From the NCBI RefSeq assembly GCF_003050905.1, contig NZ_QAOT01000008.1: DNA of 64,000 bases. The stretch is one strand, 5' to 3'. The position numbers and the translations under genes are program-made. This DNA comes from Cereibacter_A azotoformans. Lineage in GTDB: Bacteria; Pseudomonadota; Alphaproteobacteria; Rhodobacterales; Rhodobacteraceae. Below are positions 57,963-64,000 of the stretch, in pieces (within the stretch, counting starts at the first letter, position 1; each line of letters begins with the position of its first letter). Under the pieces are notes generated by a model, which had not been told where the DNA came from, made no database searches, and saw only the letters and a program-made list of their open reading frames with translations.

Positions 57963-58166
57963 ATGAACGCCCAGGAACTTCGGTCCAAGACCCCGGACCA
58001 GCTCCGCGACCAGCTCGTGGCGCTGAAGAAGGAAGCCTTCAACCTCCGCTTCCAGCAGGCCACCGGCCAGCTCGAGAACACCGCCCGCATGCGCGCCGTC
58101 CGCCGTGACGTCGCCCGCATCAAGACGGTCCTGAACGAGATGGCCGCTTCGGCCGCTGCGAACTGA
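57963..58166 (+). CDS. rpmC: 50S ribosomal protein L29
   Basis: It encodes 67 residues, nearly all helical: NAQELRSKTPDQLRDQLVAL and FNLRFQQATGQLENTARMRA. L29 sits near the exit tunnel beside L23. It starts 178 bases after the terminator that follows rplP, and 13 bases before rpsQ. Confidence 0.96.
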   Translation: MNAQELRSKTPDQLRDQLVALKKEAFNLRFQQATGQLENTARMRAVRRDVARIKTVLNEMAASAAAN

Positions 58167-58179
58167 GAGGGAGGATTCC

Positions 58180-58422
58180 ATGCCCAAACGCATCCTGCAA
58201 GGCACCGTGACCAGCGACAAGAACGAGCAGACCGTGACGGTCCTCGTCGAGCGTCGCTTCAAGCACCCGCTGCTGAAAAAGACGGTCCGCCTGTCGAAGA
58301 AATACCGGGCGCATGACCCGGAGAACCAGTTCAAGGTCGGCGACGTCGTCCGCATCGAGGAATGCGCGCCCATCTCGAAGACGAAGCGCTGGAAGGTCGT
58401 GACCGAAGCCGTAACGGCCTGA
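58180..58422 (+). CDS. rpsQ: 30S ribosomal protein S17
   Basis: It encodes 80 residues: RILQGTVTSDKNEQTVTVLV and GDVVRIEECAPISKTKRWKV are the OB-fold signatures of S17. It follows rpmC and has a 73-base gap to rplN that contains a ribosome site GGGAGAAACC before the rplN ATG. Confidence 0.97.
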   Translation: MPKRILQGTVTSDKNEQTVTVLVERRFKHPLLKKTVRLSKKYRAHDPENQFKVGDVVRIEECAPISKTKRWKVVTEAVTA

Positions 58423-58495
58423 GGTTGACCTGCCTGCCTGAACGAAACCCTGGGGCCGTGGGATCTGACGGTCCCCAAAGGTCGGGAGAAACCAA

Positions 58496-58864
58496 ATGAT
58501 CCAGATGCAGACCAATCTGGATGTCGCTGACAACTCGGGCGCTCGCCGGGTTCAGTGCATCAAGGTTCTGGGTGGTTCCCACCGCCGCTACGCCAGCGTC
58601 GGCGACATCATCGTGGTGTCGGTCAAGGAAGCCATCCCGCGCGGTCGCGTGAAGAAGGGCGATGTCCGCAAGGCCGTCGTCGTGCGCACCGCCAAGGAAG
58701 TCCGTCGTGAGGATGGCACCACCATCCGCTTCGACCGCAACGCCGCCGTCATCCTGAACAACCAGGGCGAACCGGTCGGCACCCGTATCTTCGGGCCGGT
58801 CGTGCGTGAGCTGCGTGCCAAGAACTTCATGAAAATCATCTCGCTGGCGCCGGAGGTGCTCTGA
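58496..58864 (+). CDS. rplN: 50S ribosomal protein L14
   Basis: It encodes 122 residues: MIQMQTNLDVADNSGARRVQ, RGRVKKGDVRKAVVVRTAKE and GTRIFGPVVRELRAKNFMKI. L14 forms part of the inter-subunit bridge and binds RsfS. It overlaps rplX by one base (TGATG). Confidence 0.97.
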   Translation: MIQMQTNLDVADNSGARRVQCIKVLGGSHRRYASVGDIIVVSVKEAIPRGRVKKGDVRKAVVVRTAKEVRREDGTTIRFDRNAAVILNNQGEPVGTRIFGPVVRELRAKNFMKIISLAPEVL

Positions 58865-59169
58865 TGGCTGCGAAGCTGAAAAAGGGTGACCGCGTCGTCG
58901 TGCTGGCCGGCAAGGACAAGGGCAAGCAGGGCGAGATCACTTCGGTGATGCCGAAGGACAACAAGGCCGTGGTCGAAGGCGTGAACATCGCCATCCGTCA
59001 CGCCAAGCAGACGCCGACCTCGCAGGGCGGCCGGATCGCCAAGGCGATGCCGATCGACCTCTCGAACCTCGCGCTTCTCGATGCCAACGGCAAGGCGACG
59101 CGCGTCGGCTTCCGCTTCGAGGGCGAGAAGAAGGTCCGCTACGCCAAGACCACGGGGGACGTCATCTGA
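58864..59169 (+). CDS. rplX: 50S ribosomal protein L24
   Basis: It encodes 101 residues. [20 protein letters not shown] is the KOW motif, and [20 protein letters not shown] follows. L24 starts 50S assembly. It overlaps rplE by one base. Confidence 0.97.
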
Positions 59170-59729
59170 TGCTCGACCAGACCAACTACACCCCGCGGCT
59201 GAAGTCGCTCTATGCCAGCAACGTTCGCGCGGCGCTGAAAGAGCAGTTCAGCTACAAGAACGACATGCAGATCCCGCGTCTGGACAAGATCGTCCTGAAC
59301 ATGGGCGTCGGCGAGGCGGTCAAGGACACCAAGAAGGTGAAGACCGCCGCGGAAGAGCTGTCGATGATCGCCGGCCAGAAGGCCGTCATCACGCACGCCA
59401 AGAAGTCGATCGCCGGCTTCCGCGTGCGCGAGCTGATGCCGCTGGGCTGCAAGGTCACGCTGCGCGGCGACCGCATGTACGAATTCCTCGACCGTCTGAT
59501 CACGATCGCGCTGCCCCGCGTCCGCGACTTCCGCGGCGTCAAGGGCAACTCGTTCGACGGGCGCGGCAACTACGCGATGGGCCTGAAAGAGCAGTTCGTG
59601 TTCCCCGAGATCAACTTCGACAAGGTCGACGAGGTTCTCGGCATGGACATCATCATCTGCACCACCGCGAAGACCGACGCGGAAGCGAAGGCGCTGTTGA
59701 AGCAGTTCAACATGCCGTTCGTCAGCTGA
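59169..59729 (+). CDS. rplE: 50S ribosomal protein L5
   Basis: It encodes 186 residues: [20 protein letters not shown] and [41 protein letters not shown]5 binds 5S rRNA and the P-site tRNA. rpsN follows after 19 bases. Confidence 0.97.
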
Positions 59730-59748
59730 TCGCGGGAGGGAGAAGAGA

Positions 59749-60054
59749 ATGGCGAAGAAATCCATGATCGAACGCGAGATCAAGCGCGCGAAGATGGTGC
59801 AGCAATACGCTGCCAAGCGCGCCTCGCTGAAAGAGATCACCACCAACGCGGACCTGCCGATGGAGCAGCGCTTCAAGGCGCAGCTCAAGCTGGCGGAACT
59901 TCCGCGCAACTCGTCGGCCACGCGGATCCACAACCGCTGCCAGCTGACGGGCCGTCCGCATGCGTATTATCGCAAGCTGAAACTCTCGCGGATCATGCTG
60001 CGTGAACTGGCCTCGTTCGGCCAGATCCCCGGCATGGTGAAGTCGAGCTGGTAA
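59749..60054 (+). CDS. rpsN: 30S ribosomal protein S14
   Basis: It encodes 101 residues, the long zinc-independent form: no CxxC pair is present around NRCQLTGRPHAYYRKLKLSR, the S14 signature. MLRELASFGQIPGMVKSSW ends the protein. Zinc-binding short S14 would be about 61 residues. Confidence 0.97.
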   Translation: MAKKSMIEREIKRAKMVQQYAAKRASLKEITTNADLPMEQRFKAQLKLAELPRNSSATRIHNRCQLTGRPHAYYRKLKLSRIMLRELASFGQIPGMVKSSW

Positions 60055-60066
60055 GGAGATCGGGAT

Positions 60067-60465
60067 ATGTCTGTGAACGATCCGCTCGGCGATATGCTGA
60101 CCCGCATCCGCAACGCGCAGCTGCGCGGCAAGTCGACTGTCTCGTCGCCGGCCTCGAAGCTGCGCGCCTGGGTGCTCGACGTGCTTCAGGCCGAGGGTTA
60201 CATCCGCGGCTACGAGAAGAAGGAAACCGAGAACGGCCAGGGCGAACTGGTCATCTCGCTGAAGTACTTCGAGGGCACCCCGGTGATCCGCGAACTCAAG
60301 CGCGTCTCCAAGCCCGGCCGCCGTGTCTACATGGCGACCAAGGACCTGCCGAGCGTCCGCAACGGCCTCGGTGTGTCGATCATCTCCACGCCGAAAGGCG
60401 TCATGTCCGATGCGAGCGCCCGCTCCGCCAATGTTGGCGGCGAAGTGCTCTGCACCGTGTTCTGA
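60067..60465 (+). CDS. rpsH: 30S ribosomal protein S8
   Basis: It encodes 132 residues: NDPLGDMLTRIRNAQLRGKS at the start and LGVSIISTPKGVMSDASARS near the end are the S8 signatures. S8 represses the spc operon in Escherichia coli by binding near rplE; I saw no obvious copy of that site here. Confidence 0.97.
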   Translation: MSVNDPLGDMLTRIRNAQLRGKSTVSSPASKLRAWVLDVLQAEGYIRGYEKKETENGQGELVISLKYFEGTPVIRELKRVSKPGRRVYMATKDLPSVRNGLGVSIISTPKGVMSDASARSANVGGEVLCTVF

Positions 60466-60475
60466 GGAGGGTTCA

Positions 60476-61009
60476 ATGTCTCGTATTGGCAAGAAACCCG
60501 TCCCGCTGCCGAAGGGCGTGACGGCCTCGATCTCGGGCCAGACCGTCGAGGTGAAGGGGCCGAAGGGCACCCGTACCTTCTCGGCGACCGACGACGTGAC
60601 GATCGCGCTGGAAGAGGGCACGGTAAAGGTGACGCCGCGCGGCAGCTCCAAGCGCGCCCGCCAGCAGTGGGGCATGGTTCGGTCGCAGGTCGAGAACCTG
60701 GTGACCGGCGTGACCGCCGGCTTCAAGAAAGAGCTGGAGATCACCGGCGTGGGCTACCGCGCGCAGATGGCCGGCAACGTCCTGAAACTGTCGCTGGGCT
60801 ACAGCCACGACGTGAACTTCGAGGTGCCGGCGGGCGTGACCGTCACCACCCCGAAGCAGACCGAGATCACCGTCGAGGGCATCGACCAGCAGCTGGTCGG
60901 CCAGGTGGCGGCGAACATCCGCGAGTGGCGGCGTCCCGAGCCCTACAAGGGCAAGGGCATCCGCTACAAGGACGAGTTCATCTTCCGCAAGGAAGGCAAG
61001 AAGAAGTAA
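60476..61009 (+). CDS. rplF: 50S ribosomal protein L6
   Basis: It encodes 177 residues from ATG 60476 (SRIGKKPVPLPKGVTASISG) with GGAGG before it. RPEPYKGKGIRYKDEFIFRK is the late signature. The open frame upstream is an rpsH shadow. rplR follows after 11 bases. Confidence 0.97.
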   Translation: MSRIGKKPVPLPKGVTASISGQTVEVKGPKGTRTFSATDDVTIALEEGTVKVTPRGSSKRARQQWGMVRSQVENLVTGVTAGFKKELEITGVGYRAQMAGNVLKLSLGYSHDVNFEVPAGVTVTTPKQTEITVEGIDQQLVGQVAANIREWRRPEPYKGKGIRYKDEFIFRKEGKKK

Positions 61010-61020
61010 GGGGCGCGACA

Positions 61021-61380
61021 ATGGCGAACACGAAAAGAGAGCTGTTCCTCAAGCGCCGCCTGCGCGTCCGGAACAAACTGAAGGCCTCGGCGAACGGGCG
61101 GCTGCGGCTGTCCGTCCACCGCTCCAGCAAGAACATCAGCGCCCAGCTGATCGACGATGCCAATGGCGTGACGCTGGCCGCCGCCTCGACCCTCGAGAAG
61201 GGCCTGGGCTTCTTTGGCAAGAACAACGTCGAGGCGTCGGCGGCCGTGGGCCGCACGATCGCCGAACGGGCGAGGGCGGCCGGGATCGAGGAATGCTACT
61301 TCGACCGCGGCGGTTTCCTCTTTCACGGGAAGATCAAGGCCCTGGCCGACGCTGCCCGTGAAGGCGGCCTGAAGTTCTGA
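61021..61380 (+). CDS. rplR: 50S ribosomal protein L18
   Basis: It encodes 119 residues from ATG 61021: RLRLSVHRSSKNISAQLIDD binds 5S rRNA, and FDRGGFLFHGKIKALADAAR is the C-terminal signature. The longer ORF upstream in this frame is an rplF shadow. Confidence 0.97.
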   Translation: MANTKRELFLKRRLRVRNKLKASANGRLRLSVHRSSKNISAQLIDDANGVTLAAASTLEKGLGFFGKNNVEASAAVGRTIAERARAAGIEECYFDRGGFLFHGKIKALADAAREGGLKF

Positions 61381-61391
61381 GGAGTAAGACG

Positions 61392-61955
61392 ATGGCAGAA
61401 AGAGAGAACCGCCGGGACCGTCGCGACGATCGTTCGCGCGAGGAGACCCCGGAATTCGCCGATCGTCTGGTGGCGATCAACCGCGTGTCCAAGACCGTGA
61501 AGGGTGGCAAGCGCTTCGGCTTTGCGGCTCTGGTCGTGGTCGGTGACCAGCGCGGCCGCGTCGGCTTCGGCAAGGGCAAGGCCAAGGAAGTGCCCGAGGC
61601 GATCCGCAAGGCGACCGAGCAGGCCAAGCGGCAGATGATCCGCGTCGCTCTGCGTGACGGCCGGACCCTGCACCATGACCAGGAAGGCCGCCACGGCGCC
61701 GGCAAGGTCGTGATGCGTGCCGCCGTTCCCGGCACCGGCATCATCGCCGGCGGTCCGATGCGCGCCGTGTTCGAGATGCTCGGCATCCAGGACGTGGTCG
61801 CGAAGTCGATGGGCTCGCAGAACCCCTACAACATGATCCGTGCCACGATGGACGGGCTCAAGCGGGAATCCAGCCCCCGTCAGGTCGCGCAGCGTCGCGG
61901 CAAGAAGGTGGCCGAGATCCTGAAGAAGCCCGAAGCCGAAGTGGCGGAAGCGTAA
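61392..61955 (+). CDS. rpsE: 30S ribosomal protein S5
   Basis: It encodes 187 residues. FADRLVAINRVSKTVKGGKR and FAALVVVGDQRGRVGFGKGK form the dsRNA-binding-like domain; GPMRAVFEMLGIQDVVAKSM is in the second domain. The N-terminal 20 residues are Arg/Glu-rich. rpmD follows after 12 bases. Confidence 0.97.
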   Translation: MAERENRRDRRDDRSREETPEFADRLVAINRVSKTVKGGKRFGFAALVVVGDQRGRVGFGKGKAKEVPEAIRKATEQAKRQMIRVALRDGRTLHHDQEGRHGAGKVVMRAAVPGTGIIAGGPMRAVFEMLGIQDVVAKSMGSQNPYNMIRATMDGLKRESSPRQVAQRRGKKVAEILKKPEAEVAEA

Positions 61956-61967
61956 GGAGTCCGCACC

Positions 61968-62156
61968 ATGGCGAAAACGATCATCGTGAAGCAGGTCCGG
62001 TCGGCCGCGCGCCGTCCGGCCGTTCAGACCGCGGTCCTGAAGGGCCTCGGGCTGAACAAGATGCACCGGACCCGGGAACTGGAGGACACGCCGTCGATCC
62101 GCGGCATGGTCGCCAAGATCCCGCATCTGGTCGAGATCATCGAAGAGCGCGGCTGA
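61968..62156 (+). CDS. rpmD: 50S ribosomal protein L30
   Basis: It encodes 62 residues: [20 protein letters not shown] and [20 protein letters not shown] match L30. A 157-base gap with a 7-bp stem (AGGGCGC at 62178-62184 with GCGCCCT at 62200-62206, no T tract) separates it from rplO. Confidence 0.96.
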
Positions 62157-62313
62157 GGCCGGGGCTCGCACGATCCGAGGGCGCGCGGGCTTGCACCGGG
62201 CGCCCTTAGCCCATATCAGGCGCGCGGGGAGGCGACTCTCCGTCCAACAACAAGAAACGCCGTGTTCCCTCCATCCGTCGCTGGCGGAGGGGTTCCGGCC
62301 AGGAGATAGCGAC

Positions 62314-62796
62314 ATGAAACTGAACGAACTCCGCGACAACGAAGGCGCAGCCCGCAAGAAGAAGCGCGTGGCGCGCGGCCCGGGCTCGGGCAAGGGCAAG
62401 ACCGCCGGCCGCGGGATCAAGGGCCAGAAGTCGCGTTCGGGCGTGGCTCTGAACGGCTACGAAGGCGGCCAGATGCCGCTCTACCGGCGTCTGCCGAAGC
62501 GCGGCTTCTCGAAGCCGAACCGCAAGGAATATGCGGTGGTCAACCTCGGCCTGATCCAGAAGTTCGTCGACGCCGGCAAGCTGGACGCCAGCCAGCCGAT
62601 CGACGAGAATGCGATCGTGGCCGCGGGCGTGACCTCGCACAAGCGTGACGGCATCCGCGTGCTGGCCAAGGGCGAGATCACCGCGAAGCTGACGCTCACC
62701 GTCGCCGGCGCCTCGAAGTCGGCGGTGGAAGCGGTGGAGAAGGCCGGCGGCTCGATCACGCTGACCGCTCCGGCTGCGGCGGCCAGCGCAGAATAA
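62314..62796 (+). CDS. rplO: 50S ribosomal protein L15
   Basis: It encodes 160 residues from ATG 62314 (MKLNELRDNEGAARKKKRVA), with AGGAG ten bases before. GSGKGKTAGRGIKGQKSRSG is the Gly/Lys-rich rRNA-binding arm. The tail ends in an Ala-rich stretch. The frame continues upstream without family similarity. Confidence 0.97.
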   Translation: MKLNELRDNEGAARKKKRVARGPGSGKGKTAGRGIKGQKSRSGVALNGYEGGQMPLYRRLPKRGFSKPNRKEYAVVNLGLIQKFVDAGKLDASQPIDENAIVAAGVTSHKRDGIRVLAKGEITAKLTLTVAGASKSAVEAVEKAGGSITLTAPAAAASAE

Positions 62797-62843
62797 GGTT
62801 GTGACTGCGCCTCAGGGCGCATACATCACCTGCGAGTTTTCCC

Positions 62844-62876
62844 GCGCCGCCGACCCGGAGAACGGATCGGCGGCGC
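62844..62876 (+). other. Hairpin before secY
   Basis: GCGCCGCCGA pairs with TCGGCGGCGC around a 13-base loop. It ends 20 bases before the secY ATG and lacks a T tract. It could act in mRNA processing or modulate secY translation. Confidence 0.45.
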
Positions 62877-62896
62877 CGTCATGAAAGAGACCGGGC

Positions 62897-64000
<1,104 letters not shown>

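Overview
The window is high-G+C alphaproteobacterial DNA. Gene content and order point to Rhodobacterales, most likely the main chromosome of Rhodobacter (Cereibacter) sphaeroides or a very close relative. Supporting signs are a (2S)-methylsuccinyl-CoA dehydrogenase beside pckA (ethylmalonyl-CoA pathway), a ChvI/ChvG-HprK-RapZ-EIIA-HPr regulatory cluster, and two tuf copies framing the rpoBC/str ribosomal region.

Layout. (1) 1-3.7 kb is accessory DNA: the end of an IS1182-type transposase, then a rearranged prophage remnant next to tRNA-Arg(CCU). The minus strand keeps portal, S49 head protease, capsid and a small structural gene in order, all shortened. The integrase remnant has an amber codon where the catalytic tyrosine should be. 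An intact GNAT acetyltransferase gene sits between protease and capsid. (2) 4-8 kb: a LacI-type regulator with palindromic operators, a DUF3429 membrane protein, ispH, a NYN-domain protein and folK. (3) 8-16 kb: housekeeping run rpoZ-rsh-DUF2062-pdxJ-acpS-lepB-rnc-era-DUF1491-recO, with several overlapping starts. (4) 16-24.3 kb: mcd and pckA on the minus strand, then chvI-chvG-hprK-rapZ-EIIA-HPr on the plus strand. (5) 24.3-30.4 kb: hbd, a DUF6473 protein, etfBA, a PduO-type cobalamin adenosyltransferase, a HIG1-like membrane protein, an SDR and an SH3 protein. (6) 30.5-33.5 kb: parC and a lipoprotein. (7) 33.6-64 kb: tuf1 (broken by a run of 98 Ns), tRNA-Trp, secE, nusG, rplKAJL, rpoBC, a DMT transporter, the str operon (rpsL-rpsG-fusA-tuf2) and the S10/spc ribosomal protein genes through rplO into secY, which runs off the end.

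How it works together. Regions 4 and 5 fit acetate/C2 and fatty-acid-type carbon metabolism: Mcd passes electrons to ETF, Hbd handles 3-hydroxybutyryl-CoA, the adenosyltransferase makes coenzyme B12 for the mutases of the ethylmalonyl-CoA pathway, and PckA starts gluconeogenesis. The adjacent ChvGI and truncated PTS proteins are probable regulators, not sugar transporters. Region 7 is transcription and translation machinery. Several terminator-like hairpins lie inside this otherwise continuous cluster, and a strong promoter for the str operon lies inside the end of the transporter gene.

I did not find a convincing previously undescribed system, CRISPR array, defence island or rRNA operon. The points most worth checking are the prophage remnant and its cargo gene, the duplicated tuf start around the assembly gap, the hairpins inside the ribosomal operons, and a Lys-to-Arg change in the RapZ Walker A motif.
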